DNA of 64,000 nucleotides from CAZDKK01 sp964603725. Its GTDB lineage: Bacteria; Eisenbacteria; RBG-16-71-46; CAIMUX01; WJJG01. The stretch lies in the NCBI GenBank assembly GCA_964603725.1, contig CAZRWW010000005.1, forward strand, positions 55,572 through 119,571, read 5' to 3'. The notes under the pieces are model-generated. The model searched no databases and had not been told where the DNA came from. It worked only from the letters and a program-made list of their open reading frames with translations. Position 1 is the first letter of the stretch. Every line of letters starts with the position of its first letter. A program made the position numbers and the translations under genes. Shown one piece after another: positions 37,090 through 46,681 of this stretch.

Positions 37090-38712
37090 CTACGATTGCT
37101 CGATCATCTCCTTGAGATCCAGGGGCCTCGCCAGCACCTGCTGCCCGGTCGGCGCCTTGCCCGTCTTGAAGACCATCATCCAGTACTCGGGGTTCTGCTT
37201 GGTGCCGAAGACGGTGGAGCCCAGGTTGCGGTCCACCCAGCACGGCAGCTTCGCGAGGTTCCTGAGGAAGCACTCCATCCGCTTCCACACCTCGTCGGGC
37301 ATCGGCGTCTGGAACAGCCGCTCGCGGTCGACCGGATTGCCCGTCCAGGCGAAGTAGTTGTCGATCACCAGGCGGAGCCAGCGCATGGTGACGTCGACAA
37401 CCTCCTCGCGGGCGATGCGCCAGGCCCGGAGGTGGTCGTCCGGGATCTTCTCGCCTTTGTGCATGCGCGATTCGAGCTGCCGGCCGCCGAGATCCGGATC
37501 CCACTTGTCGCCGATGAAGAAGACATCCGCGAAGAGGCTCATCAGCTTCACGAGCTGGTCACGCTCGAGCACGCGGGGGTTCGTGCCCTGTTCCATCCCT
37601 TCGTCGATGGGAGAGTCGAGCGCCTTCTTGTAGAGCAGCTCGCGGAAGAACGTCTTCTCCAGCGCCGAATACGCGAGCGGCCGGTCGGCGCCGCGCCCGG
37701 ACCACTCGACGAACTCGAGCAGGCGGTTGTTCGTGTTGTGCGTGATGGCGTCCCGCTGGGCGTCGATGATGTAGCGCTCCATCTCGCGGCGCTCGCCGCG
37801 GAAGAAGCGCACCAGGTCCTGCTCGCTGAAGGAGTAGTCGTCCGGCGACATGCCGCGCATCGACTGGTACTGCCGGACACGCTCGAGATAGAGCGAGCTG
37901 CCCAGATGGCGCATGACGGCGGCGTCGAACGCGACCTGGCGCAGCTTGCCGCCGGCGTTGGTGTTGGCTTGCAGGAGGACCTTGGTGTCCGGCTCCAGGA
38001 AGACGCGCACCGGCAGCTCGTTCACGCCGAGCAGGATCTGCGCGGCGGCCTTGTGCTGACCATCGAACAGCTTGAGCAGGCCCGCGCCATCCTCATCGGG
38101 CGCCCACCAGGCTAAGCCGACGTGGAGCTGGGGGCGCTTCTTGAGGAACTCCTCGATCAGGCCCCGGATGTTGGCCCCGATGCTCCGGGGATTGATGCGG
38201 TCGTCGTGGTGGATATAGGCGATCGGCACGACCGCGAAGAAGTACTCCATGCCGCTCAGCTTGTCCTGGTGCATGGCCGCTCGCCGGATCGCGTTGTCGC
38301 CCGCCTCGGGGAACGAGTACTCGACGTCGCCGCCGTTGCGCCTCAGCCGCAGCCGCGAGGTGGCCCCACCGTGCCGCGCCAGCACGTCGCCCAGGTTGGC
38401 GCCGCGCTTGCCGTCCACCTGCGCCTGCTTCTGCAGCCGTTCGAACTCGGCCAGGCGCCGGGCCACCTCGAGGTTCGAGGCCCCCTTGCTCCGGTTGCAC
38501 GAGGCGTGCGTCAGGGCGAAGTTGTTCTCCGCGTCCAGCCCCTGCTCGACCAGCGGGTCGATGTGGTCGATGTCGAGCTGGCCCTTGTGCAGGACCAGGT
38601 CGATGGGGTCATCGCAGATGAAGCACCGGCCGGACTGGCGGGCGAGCAGGCGGTGTTCGAGCTCCGCCCGGCGGTCGGGGTTGAGGGTGGTGAGGTATTT
38701 GGAGATTGGCAT
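37090..38712 (-). CDS. HNH nuclease fused to a DGQHR/ParB-like domain
   Basis: A 540-aa protein. Residues about 20-75 are an HNH nuclease: CFICDDPIDL, LDIDHIDPLVEQG, ALTHASCNRSKG. Residues about 140-290 contain a DGQHR-type motif (LLKLFDGQHKAAAQILLG), with family-like IAYIHHDDRINPRS and FLEPDTKVLLQANTNAGGK. The domain is found in DndB-type proteins and in ParB-like/DUF262-like nucleases. The C-terminal half is unassigned. The combination suggests a modification- or nucleotide-responsive nuclease (inference). The start at ATG 38712 gives MPISKYLTTLNPDRRAELE. Its 5' part is duplicated at 34439-34648. Confidence 0.72.
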   Translation of the reverse strand: MPISKYLTTLNPDRRAELEHRLLARQSGRCFICDDPIDLVLHKGQLDIDHIDPLVEQGLDAENNFALTHASCNRSKGASNLEVARRLAEFERLQKQAQVDGKRGANLGDVLARHGGATSRLRLRRNGGDVEYSFPEAGDNAIRRAAMHQDKLSGMEYFFAVVPIAYIHHDDRINPRSIGANIRGLIEEFLKKRPQLHVGLAWWAPDEDGAGLLKLFDGQHKAAAQILLGVNELPVRVFLEPDTKVLLQANTNAGGKLRQVAFDAAVMRHLGSSLYLERVRQYQSMRGMSPDDYSFSEQDLVRFFRGERREMERYIIDAQRDAITHNTNNRLLEFVEWSGRGADRPLAYSALEKTFFRELLYKKALDSPIDEGMEQGTNPRVLERDQLVKLMSLFADVFFIGDKWDPDLGGRQLESRMHKGEKIPDDHLRAWRIAREEVVDVTMRWLRLVIDNYFAWTGNPVDRERLFQTPMPDEVWKRMECFLRNLAKLPCWVDRNLGSTVFGTKQNPEYWMMVFKTGKAPTGQQVLARPLDLKEMIEQS

Positions 38713-38750
38713 TGTGTACTCCCATCTCTAGCGCCTTTGCCTAGGGGCCC

Positions 38751-39824
38751 CTACGTCTGGGGAATCGGTGCAATCCCCATGCCGCCGGGATCCCGTCGAC
38801 GTAGGACCTCCGCCACGCCGACGTGTCCATCTGCCAAGCGATGCGGCCTGTACACGCAATGGTGCCCGTACCACCCACCCCCACCTATGCTCAGCCGTGT
38901 GCGCGCCAGCCTCACACAGAAGGTCCGTGGACTGTGTGATGGTCCGAGGAAGAAGCGAAGCTTGGCCTTGACTCCATCGGTGTGTTCTTCAACTAGAAGG
39001 AGGTGACCCCAGACTCTCACCCGAGTCCCTGGGGGAATGGCTACAATGGGGTCGCGATTCTCTGAGACAAAGTTGTCAACAGGACCGCCGTGCAGAATGA
39101 ATCGACGAATCGCGCCAAATTCCTCCTCGTGACCGTGAACCCTGGTCGCCGTCACGAGAAGACAGTGGAAGGCCACCTTGGCGACGGCCCTGAAATAGGC
39201 ATCAGTGACCGTGACGGTGGCAATCGGTCGCTGGATCGCACTATCGGTGGGGTCCGGAAGCCAGGTCACTTTGGCAGTGAGGTCCTTCAACAATGTCTCA
39301 ATCCGCTCGCGTTCAGCGTTGTGTGCGAAGACATGCATGGAACTGAGTCCCCGGAGGTGGCGGCTGCTGAGCTCCGCGCGGAGTTGCTCGGCATCGGTCA
39401 TCGATGGCGGCAATCGGATCTGGTGGAAGGAGCCGCTCTCGTCGGCCACAACCACCTGGCAAACCTCGCGCACTGTCCCCCCGCCAGGGTTGAACTCCCA
39501 CAGCACTGGAATCCCCCTCTCTGGATGCGGGGCAACAAAGTCGATTGGCCGCCCCCCCGCACTGCCCTTCTCGAAGGGATTGGCTGCGGTGTGTCCTTTT
39601 CGTCCGGCTATTCCCAAGTACTGGCGGAAGAAGGCCTCCGGACCTGATCGGCAGAACTGCTCCTCGGACTGCCCAATTCTCTGATTGCATGCTCTGCAAA
39701 TTCTGTCCACCAACGTCGGCATGCCACGGAAGGTGCCAAGGTATCGCGGAAGCACATGGTCAGTAGACGGGGCCTCCGTGCCGCCGCAGTAGATGCAGCC
39801 GCTCGTCGCTTTTTCAATTCCCAT
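38751..39824 (-). CDS. HNH-type protein with zinc-cysteine motif, unknown partner
   Basis: A 357-aa protein. The N-terminus carries an HNH-5-like motif: CIYCGGTEAPSTDHVLPRYL and ICRACNQRIG (Cys-x2-Cys, His, Cys-x2-Cys-Asn). The rest of the chain is not recognised. A conserved central block (VTVTDAYFRAVAKVAFHCLL) suggests a folded second domain. The start is placed at ATG 39824; GTG 39845 is an alternative. It lies upstream of, and on the same strand as, the HNH-DGQHR gene, 38 bases away. Confidence 0.6.
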   Translation of the reverse strand: MGIEKATSGCIYCGGTEAPSTDHVLPRYLGTFRGMPTLVDRICRACNQRIGQSEEQFCRSGPEAFFRQYLGIAGRKGHTAANPFEKGSAGGRPIDFVAPHPERGIPVLWEFNPGGGTVREVCQVVVADESGSFHQIRLPPSMTDAEQLRAELSSRHLRGLSSMHVFAHNAERERIETLLKDLTAKVTWLPDPTDSAIQRPIATVTVTDAYFRAVAKVAFHCLLVTATRVHGHEEEFGAIRRFILHGGPVDNFVSENRDPIVAIPPGTRVRVWGHLLLVEEHTDGVKAKLRFFLGPSHSPRTFCVRLARTRLSIGGGGWYGHHCVYRPHRLADGHVGVAEVLRRRDPGGMGIAPIPQT

Positions 39825-39845
39825 GGACGTACCCCGATGGCTCAC

Positions 39846-40107
39846 GCTGTCACGCTTCGCGGATTGCGGAGACTTGGCAACCTGCTACGGTGTTGCTTGG
39901 TCAAGCAGCCAAACCGGCGACTGAGCAGGCGCTGCTCGAATTCAGCGCGAGGTTCAGGATTGAGGTTTGCGACCCCTCTGGAACTCGGCATAGATCCCTC
40001 TCCTGCATCAGACCGCTTGACAGCGCACGTCGACTTTCAGAGTCTGAGTCCTCCCCTCCCTGCAACGGGTCCACACGAATCCCTGCCAGCTGTGGATCTG
40101 ATTGTCT
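39846..40107. other. Spacer without recognised feature
   Basis: About 260 bases between the SIR2-like gene end and the HNH-5-like gene. No promoter, terminator hairpin or gene was recognised with confidence. Confidence 0.4.
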
Positions 40108-41196
40108 TCATGGCGACCTCCGGCTGCACGTTGAGTTGTTCAGGAAACCAGCGAAGTCGCACAAGGTGTCAAAAGTGACAACACGCGTCTTCCCACCGAT
40201 TCTCCTGGCCAAGACAGACCGAATCCGTGCCCTGGCGATCCGATCGGGATTCACGAGAACGAGATGTTTCAACATCGCAGCTGCTTGCCGTCGCTGATGC
40301 GTGTCGACCATGAATAGCGCCTGGGCCGGCAGATCCGTCGCGGGCAGTGAGTAGCCAATGATCGTGAGGCAGGTGGTCTCCCGCAACGTTTGGCGCGCCT
40401 TGCGCCAGATGTGCTTGTAGATCCCGGATCGAATCGGCTTGTTCCACTCGGGTGGCACGATCTCGAAATCCAAACCGCCTCGCTGGTGCCACCACCGCTG
40501 CCGCAGTTGGAGCACCGGGGGCTCTCGGTCTTGGGGAACGGGGAACCAATTCATCGATCCATGCATCTTGAGCACTGTGATCGATTCCCCCGGATAGTCC
40601 ACATACTCCCCCGTGGGATCAGAGCACGCCCAGTACTCGGTCCCCCTTCCTCGAGGACCCTTTGTGTATGCCGCGACTCCATACCCGAACCGAGGGTCCC
40701 ACTTTCCTTGGCCTCTTGCTCTCAGAGTCTCATCCAACAACCAGTCATAGTTGAAGCTGATCACTGTGTCTCTCACGCTCAGAGCATCGACCAGCGTCCC
40801 ATGGTAGGTGCACGCCGGCCTGCGCCCGATTGACTCATCAAGCAAGGCTGCGAGGACCTGCATGAACTGCTCTCGCATCCGCGGATATGGATTGTCCGCC
40901 GGTCTTCCCTGCAACCGGTAATCGGCAAAGATGTTCGTCAGGTGCTCGACGTGCGTCAGGAAGTCTTCCATGGTCAAAGAGAAATTGGTACCAAAGAGAC
41001 GCACTGTGTTCTCGATCAGGTCAGGAAGCAAGTCCTGCCGCTTGAGCGCACTCAATCTCTGAGCCTGGGTGAAGAAGTCACCATTCAACGGCGGGAGGGC
41101 ACCTGGAAGTGACTCGGTGAAGGACGCTCCTCGGGTGGCCCCTGCACCCAGCACCACAACAGCCTGCTCATTGACGCCAATGCGGTCGATTCTCAT
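40108..41196 (-). CDS. SIR2-like NAD-binding effector protein
   Basis: A 362-aa SIR2-family protein. The nucleotide-binding loop VVVLGAGATRGASF (residues 12-25), the asparagine motif VISFNYDWLLDETL, the histidine motif VLKMHGSMNWF and the C-terminal CLTIIGYSLPATD are all present, so the NAD-hydrolase site looks intact. SIR2 proteins in defence loci typically deplete NAD on phage sensing and cause abortive infection. ATG 41196 overlaps the stop of the 106-aa gene (ATGA), placing it at the end of an overlapping operon with the SNF2 helicase and methyltransferase. No membrane segment is seen. Confidence 0.82.
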   Translation of the reverse strand: MRIDRIGVNEQAVVVLGAGATRGASFTESLPGALPPLNGDFFTQAQRLSALKRQDLLPDLIENTVRLFGTNFSLTMEDFLTHVEHLTNIFADYRLQGRPADNPYPRMREQFMQVLAALLDESIGRRPACTYHGTLVDALSVRDTVISFNYDWLLDETLRARGQGKWDPRFGYGVAAYTKGPRGRGTEYWACSDPTGEYVDYPGESITVLKMHGSMNWFPVPQDREPPVLQLRQRWWHQRGGLDFEIVPPEWNKPIRSGIYKHIWRKARQTLRETTCLTIIGYSLPATDLPAQALFMVDTHQRRQAAAMLKHLVLVNPDRIARARIRSVLARRIGGKTRVVTFDTLCDFAGFLNNSTCSRRSP

Positions 41197-41513
41197 GCCC
41201 GGTTTCCTCGGTCCTTCGTGCGTGCTCTGCTCGCGTCGTCCAGGTCAGGTCCGGTCAGTCGCCAACCGGAGCGAATCAGATCCGCAAGGACGATGTAGGA
41301 GATGTACGCAGATCCGTACCGTACTGTGGCGCGATACTTGTACTCGGTCACGAGCTTCTCAAACTCGGCCCAAAGCTCCTCTGGCACCGTCTGTCGCGCA
41401 TCCAAGTACTTCTGCGAGAGTTTCTCGTCTCTCAATTCCTCCTCCGCTCCCTTCAGTTTCACCCACGCTTTCAGGGAATTCAGGAAGTCCTGTCCGGGCC
41501 GTTCCTTGCCCAT
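41193..41513 (-). CDS. 106-aa helical protein between methylase and SIR2
   Basis: A 106-aa protein of unknown function, mainly helical (FLNSLKAWVKLKGAEEELRD, VPEELWAEFEKLVTEYKY, YISYIVLADLIRSGWRLTG). Its start overlaps the end of the methyltransferase gene by 34 bases and its stop overlaps the SIR2 start. The gene is therefore translated as part of that operon, and the product probably acts as an adaptor or inhibitor of the SIR2 protein (inference). Confidence 0.6.
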   Translation of the reverse strand: MGKERPGQDFLNSLKAWVKLKGAEEELRDEKLSQKYLDARQTVPEELWAEFEKLVTEYKYRATVRYGSAYISYIVLADLIRSGWRLTGPDLDDASRARTKDRGNRA

Positions 41514-44500
41514 GTCTCGCTGTGTGGGCTAGCCGTACCTCTGCCATCTGTCAACCGACGCCCATCGATGCTGTTTTGTAGGAGCGAACGGGCGTAGGAT
41601 CCCTCGCCGACGAGATTGCTCGCGTGAAGGGCACACTCCTTCCATGACTCCTCGGGATCCTCCCCCGCCTGCCAGTTATAGAAGCGTGGCCCGAACTTGC
41701 CCGCCACTCCGCGGGGCTGGCAAGCATACTCGCCCGTGCCGAGGCCGTAATCGGTCAGGCGTAGATTGTCCGGAAGCATCCAGCCCTCATCGGGATCCGA
41801 CGAGTAGAATGCGCGGATGCCAGCACTTCTGCTTCCCTGATTCTCCGCGATGCATCCCTGCAGGTGGCGCATTGCCACCAGGGTCAGGACTGTCTGCCTG
41901 TGCTCGGGATCAGAATCCTGGTCGACGCGCCAGAATCCCTTGGGATCAAGGCAGCGCCCTGCACCCGACCTGGACTGACCAGTTGACGCCAGGGCGTCAC
42001 AGTCCGCAAGGATCCATTGTAGGTCACGAAGGTCGAGGCCATAGGTGACCGCCACAATGGCGTCCACCATGCACCGCAGTCGCATGCGCTCCTGAGGGGA
42101 GACACCGAACAACTTCCGCCAGGAAGTGCCCGGTCGCCGTCCTGGGTGCTGCGCATGGAGCCTGCGCCAATGCGGAGCAAAGGCAAGGGAAGCGCCACCC
42201 AGTCGGAGCCCAAGATCCATCAGGGCGGTGAACTCCTGATCCGACACTCTTGGAACGGGCTGTTCCTCCACAATGTAGTAATTCAGTGAAGTGCCTCCCT
42301 GCCTCGTTCTCTGAACCCAATCGAATACCCAGGAGTTTAACGAAGCCGCAAGTGCCCCGGTCTGGAACCACTTGCCTGCTTGCAGAACCGGCACTTTGTT
42401 GCCGGCGGGAAAGGCCGGGAGCATCGACGCAATCATTGTGCGCTTGTCCGTGGTTCGAGCCACATCGCGGAACCCGACACGGATCTCACCACTGGCTTCG
42501 GCAGCTTCGGGCCAGTTCGAACTGCCTAGCAGGAACTGCGGCGATACAGCCTTGTTCTCCCAGGGGATTTCGTCCCACTTCGCGTTCAGACCTGTCCCCG
42601 CTCGCCAAGCGACCCTGGACGGATCCCACTGCCCAATCATCACCCCCTGATACAACGGCAACGCCACATCCCCGATCTTCTCCTCCCGAATCCACTCCGT
42701 CGCATCCCTCGAGAGAATGATCCCCACCGGAATATCCGCCCGCGCCACCGGCAGCGTATCGTACGGCCGCTGCGCACACCTCCTCTCCCCTTCCCGCAGC
42801 TGCTTCACGCCCAGTTCGGCCCAGAGCTCCCCGATCGGGCGCCATTCCCCAAGAAGCCACCGGCTGTACTCATCCGGCTTGTACCCCTTCGCCTCCCACT
42901 GCGGCCGGGGCGGGAAGAGCTTCGAGTCGCTGGTCATGTTGAAATCGCCCTGGGCGTACTTGATCCCCCACCCGTCGGGCCCGTCGTCGCCCAGGAGCAC
43001 CGAGTTGGCGTAGATCTTCTCGAGGATCTCGAGGTCGTGCTTCGATTGGATCTCGAGGATCGCCTTCGACTTGGGCGAGAACTGCGCCACGCGCCCGCGC
43101 GAGTAGGGCGTGGCGTGCTTCCCCGCCTCCTCCCAATCCTCCAGCCTCCTCCTCATGAACGCCGTCCGGATCGCCTCGGTCCGCCCGCCCTTCTCCACGA
43201 TCACGGGGTTGAACTTGAAGCGGCTGTCGATGTCGAAGATCTTCTCCCGGTTCTCGAACCCGAACAGCCACTCCCAGCGGCACTGGTCCAGGAACAGCTC
43301 CCGCAGCGCGCGCGTGCCGTGGTCCGAGTAGAGCCCGGAGGGCACGATCAGCCCCAGGCGGCCGCCTTGGCGCAGCAGCGCGTGGCTCTGTTCGAGGAAC
43401 AGCTTGTACGTGTATGCCTTGCCTTCCCCTCTGTGCCGGTAGGGATGCGCAGGGTCGGCATAGCCCTTGGCGCCGGCCCGCGCCTGCCGCCAGTGGGCGT
43501 GCTTCTCCGCGCTGACCTTGCCGCGCCCGATCGAGAAGCCGTCCTGGCTCTTCTCCGCGTTCTGGGGATCGCCGAAGGGGCTGGCCGCGAACTTCATCCA
43601 GTTGGCGTAGCCGGCGAAGCCGGCGGTGTACTCCAGCCAATCTCGCTCGATGCGCACGTCGGCGAAGTACTCCGTCTGCTTGCGTAACGCTTCCTGCTTG
43701 CCATAGGACCGGTAGAGCGGATCGGTGTTCGAGAAGAACTCCTTCGAGTTCGGCTGCAGCGTTTCCCACGGCGGATTGCCGAGGACGGCGTCGAACCCGC
43801 TGCCCGCCCGGTGGAAGACGTCCGGGAACTCGAGCTCCCAGTGGAAGAACCGCTTGTCGGCGGCGATGCGCTCCGCGGTCGCCCGCGTCGCCTCTGCGGG
43901 CGAGGCGAGCGTCGAGGGCAGGGGCGCCGCGTCCAGCTCGTCGGCCGGCCAGAACCAGCAGGCGCACCAGAGGTCGAAGGCGGCCTTGATCGACTGCCAG
44001 GCCGGCGAGCCGATCATCTCCTCGCGGTAGGTGCGCGCGCGCTCGGCGGTGTCCTGCACCGGCAGCTCGTGCAGGCGCCGCAGCGTCGCCAGGGCCTCGT
44101 CGTGGGCGGTCGCGGCCCGGTCCCAGAGGTTCTCGTAGAACAGCGAGGGCGCCCCGATGAACCGCGCCAGGTCGGGGGTCAGGCGATCCTTGGTGAACGC
44201 CTTGATCGCCTTCGTGCGCTCGTCCTGCTGGTAGTGCACGCCGTTCGTGTGCTGCTTGTCGCCCCCCTCGCGGTTCTTCCAGGCCATCACCGGGTAGTGC
44301 TGGAACTGGTCGAACCAGCACCCGATGAGCGAATTCCCCGGCCGGACCTTGTGATCGAGGAACGAGAAGGGCAGATCGCGGTCCATCGTCTCGATCCACA
44401 GCGCCAGGCGGCACAGCTCGACGGCCAGCGGATCGAGGTCGACCCCGTAGATGCAGCGCTCGACGACGTGCCGGCGCAGCACGGCCTTGGCGCGCGGCTC

Positions 44501-46681
44501 GAAGATGGGGTCGTCGGGGCGGCAGGGGATCAGCTCGGCGCTTAAGGTCGCATCGCTGTCCGCGGCCGTCTCGCCCAGGAGGCGCAGGACCGTCCGGTCG
44601 TGATCACCCGCCAGACGCCCGTGGGCGAAGAGCGCGGCGTACAGCGCGTCGGTCAGGAAGCGCAGCGCGGCCACCGGGAAGGAGCCCGACCCGCAGGCCG
44701 GATCGCAGACCTTGAGGGCCAGGATCTCCTCCGGACGCTTCGGGCGCCAGCTTTGCGCGGGCGCATCGACGTCGGGCTGGCCGTCCGCGCCGGCGGGCGG
44801 ATCGTAGGCCAGCGGGCGCAGCGTGCGGTGCACCGTCGGCACCGCGAGCTGCGGGCGCGTGTAGAAGGTGCCCGCGCCCTTGCGCGTCCCGCCCCAGCGC
44901 ACCAGGTACCACTCGCCGGGCAGGACGACCCGCCGCACGAGTTGTCTTGCCTTCGCGTCGAGCTGGCCGTCGAACGCCCGCTGCCTCTCGGGCGTGAGCT
45001 TCCCGCGCGGCTTGGCGATCAGCCCGGCCGCGAGGCAGGCGCCGCGCGTCCAGGTGAGCGCGCGCTGTCTGGCCGCCTCGACATCCCGGGGCGTCTCCTC
45101 CGCCCGCGCGGCCTCGGGCTCCTCCTCGGCCAGATCCTCATCGGCCTCGCTCTCGGTCTCATCGGCCTCGTGCTCGTCGGCCTCTTCCTCGTCAGGCTCC
45201 GCTTCCTCCGCCTCCCCCTCGTCGCCTGCGCCTTCGTCCCCCTTGCGGCTCTTGTCCTTGAGCTTCTCGAACAGCTCGCGGATCTGCGCGCCCTCCATCG
45301 CCTCGAGCCGCGAGAGCGGCAGCGCCGGCTCGTCGCCCACGGCCAGGAAGACGATCGGCTCGCCCGCGGGCGCGGTGCGCAGCTCGTAGTCGAGCAGGCC
45401 CTCGTAGAGGATGCCGATGTACTCCGACGACAGGTCCGAAAACTCGACCGGCACGGTCGTGCGCGTCGTCGCCCGCCCCTGGCGCACGCGCACCTGCGAG
45501 CGGGTGAGCAGCCCGAGCATGCGGTGGACGACCGCATCGGGCATCAGCTCGAAGGACGGATCGAAGCACGCGGTCTCGAAGACGGTGAGCGCGCGCGCGA
45601 CCGGATCCTGCGCATCCGTCCGGCCGGGCGCGAACAGCTCGCCGCCGTAGGCCGGCACCGGGATCTCCGTGTGGTGCGACCCCTCGTGGATCAGCCTGAA
45701 GAGCGCCAGGATGCGCGGCCAGGCGCCGTAACGGTGCGCCAGACGCGCGCGACCGCGAACGGCCGCCTTGGCAAGCTGCTCGTGCAGCCCCTGCAGGCCG
45801 TAGGCGTCGTGGTAGATCGGATTGTCGCGCGGCAAAAGGTCGCGGCTCTCGGCAAAGAGCACGACCACCATCCGCATCACGACCCGCACCGCCGCGCGGT
45901 AGATGTCGGCGCCCGTGGTCGCGATCTCGCCCTCGGCCCTGGCCAGCGCCTGCCCGTGGGCCTGTACCAGCGCCTCCACCGCCTCGCGCACGCGCTCGCC
46001 CAGCAGGGCCGACAGCTCGGCCTGCCCGCGACGGCTGGCCTGGATGAGATCGTGCAACGGCGCGGCGGCCTCGGGGGCGGGCGGATCGAACAAGGCCGGT
46101 TGCAGCAGCAGGCGCAGCCCCGCGAGCTGCGCGCCCGGCTGGCCCTCCTCGAACCAGAGGTCGGTGTCCCACTCGCAGGCGGCGTCGAAGTCGAGGCCCG
46201 CGTAGAGCAGGCGCCACTGGCGACCATTGGTGATGAGCGCCAGCGGCCGGCGCGCGCGCCGCAGCCACTGGAGCACGTCGCTCACCGTCTTGCGCCCGCG
46301 GCCCTGGCCCAGCTTGGGGTTGCTGTCGAGGAAGACGGCCAGCACGCCGCCGTTGGGCCCGGTCCACACCTGGCGCGGCTTGAGCGCCTCGCCGGTGACG
46401 AGCGTCTGCGCGAAGTCGGCGGGGACGTCGCGGCCGCGCTTCCAGCGGCTCGCGGTCTCGCTGGTGAAGCCGCAGATGGACTGGAGCACCCAGGCGACGA
46501 AGTCGGAGGTGGCCGCCTCGGCGTCGCGGCGGATGAGCTCGCGGCGGAGCTGGTCGAGGCGGTACGGCGGGAGCGGCTTGGGCGCGTGGTCCTGCTCGAT
46601 GCGGCGGACCTCGTTGGGGCCGAGGAGCAGGCCGGTGTGGCGGAGGCTGTCCCACCAGGTGTGCTCGGCGCGGGGGGTCAT
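41480..46681 (-). CDS. Large adenine-specific DNA methyltransferase (Eco57I/PglX/DrmMI-like)
   Basis: A 1733-aa protein. SAM-binding motif I is VCDPACGSGSFPVAAL (near residue 660), a DPLAVELCRLALWIE segment lies near 755, and the catalytic motif IV is AVLGNPPWETLQ (near 970), marking an N6-adenine methylase. Before it lie an N-terminal about 350-residue region (VLAVFLDSNPKLGQGRGRK, LALITNGRQWRLLYAG) like the N-terminus of Type IIG enzymes, without a clear PD-ExK, and an extremely acidic linker (EADEHEADETESEADEDL). The C-terminal about 500 residues should be target recognition. Size and pairing with an SNF2 helicase match DISARM class 1 drmMI. The start overlaps the helicase stop (46678-46681, ATGA). 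Confidence 0.82.
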   Translation of the reverse strand: MTPRAEHTWWDSLRHTGLLLGPNEVRRIEQDHAPKPLPPYRLDQLRRELIRRDAEAATSDFVAWVLQSICGFTSETASRWKRGRDVPADFAQTLVTGEALKPRQVWTGPNGGVLAVFLDSNPKLGQGRGRKTVSDVLQWLRRARRPLALITNGRQWRLLYAGLDFDAACEWDTDLWFEEGQPGAQLAGLRLLLQPALFDPPAPEAAAPLHDLIQASRRGQAELSALLGERVREAVEALVQAHGQALARAEGEIATTGADIYRAAVRVVMRMVVVLFAESRDLLPRDNPIYHDAYGLQGLHEQLAKAAVRGRARLAHRYGAWPRILALFRLIHEGSHHTEIPVPAYGGELFAPGRTDAQDPVARALTVFETACFDPSFELMPDAVVHRMLGLLTRSQVRVRQGRATTRTTVPVEFSDLSSEYIGILYEGLLDYELRTAPAGEPIVFLAVGDEPALPLSRLEAMEGAQIRELFEKLKDKSRKGDEGAGDEGEAEEAEPDEEEADEHEADETESEADEDLAEEEPEAARAEETPRDVEAARQRALTWTRGACLAAGLIAKPRGKLTPERQRAFDGQLDAKARQLVRRVVLPGEWYLVRWGGTRKGAGTFYTRPQLAVPTVHRTLRPLAYDPPAGADGQPDVDAPAQSWRPKRPEEILALKVCDPACGSGSFPVAALRFLTDALYAALFAHGRLAGDHDRTVLRLLGETAADSDATLSAELIPCRPDDPIFEPRAKAVLRRHVVERCIYGVDLDPLAVELCRLALWIETMDRDLPFSFLDHKVRPGNSLIGCWFDQFQHYPVMAWKNREGGDKQHTNGVHYQQDERTKAIKAFTKDRLTPDLARFIGAPSLFYENLWDRAATAHDEALATLRRLHELPVQDTAERARTYREEMIGSPAWQSIKAAFDLWCACWFWPADELDAAPLPSTLASPAEATRATAERIAADKRFFHWELEFPDVFHRAGSGFDAVLGNPPWETLQPNSKEFFSNTDPLYRSYGKQEALRKQTEYFADVRIERDWLEYTAGFAGYANWMKFAASPFGDPQNAEKSQDGFSIGRGKVSAEKHAHWRQARAGAKGYADPAHPYRHRGEGKAYTYKLFLEQSHALLRQGGRLGLIVPSGLYSDHGTRALRELFLDQCRWEWLFGFENREKIFDIDSRFKFNPVIVEKGGRTEAIRTAFMRRRLEDWEEAGKHATPYSRGRVAQFSPKSKAILEIQSKHDLEILEKIYANSVLLGDDGPDGWGIKYAQGDFNMTSDSKLFPPRPQWEAKGYKPDEYSRWLLGEWRPIGELWAELGVKQLREGERRCAQRPYDTLPVARADIPVGIILSRDATEWIREEKIGDVALPLYQGVMIGQWDPSRVAWRAGTGLNAKWDEIPWENKAVSPQFLLGSSNWPEAAEASGEIRVGFRDVARTTDKRTMIASMLPAFPAGNKVPVLQAGKWFQTGALAASLNSWVFDWVQRTRQGGTSLNYYIVEEQPVPRVSDQEFTALMDLGLRLGGASLAFAPHWRRLHAQHPGRRPGTSWRKLFGVSPQERMRLRCMVDAIVAVTYGLDLRDLQWILADCDALASTGQSRSGAGRCLDPKGFWRVDQDSDPEHRQTVLTLVAMRHLQGCIAENQGSRSAGIRAFYSSDPDEGWMLPDNLRLTDYGLGTGEYACQPRGVAGKFGPRFYNWQAGEDPEESWKECALHASNLVGEGSYARSLLQNSIDGRRLTDGRGTASPHSETWARNGPDRTS

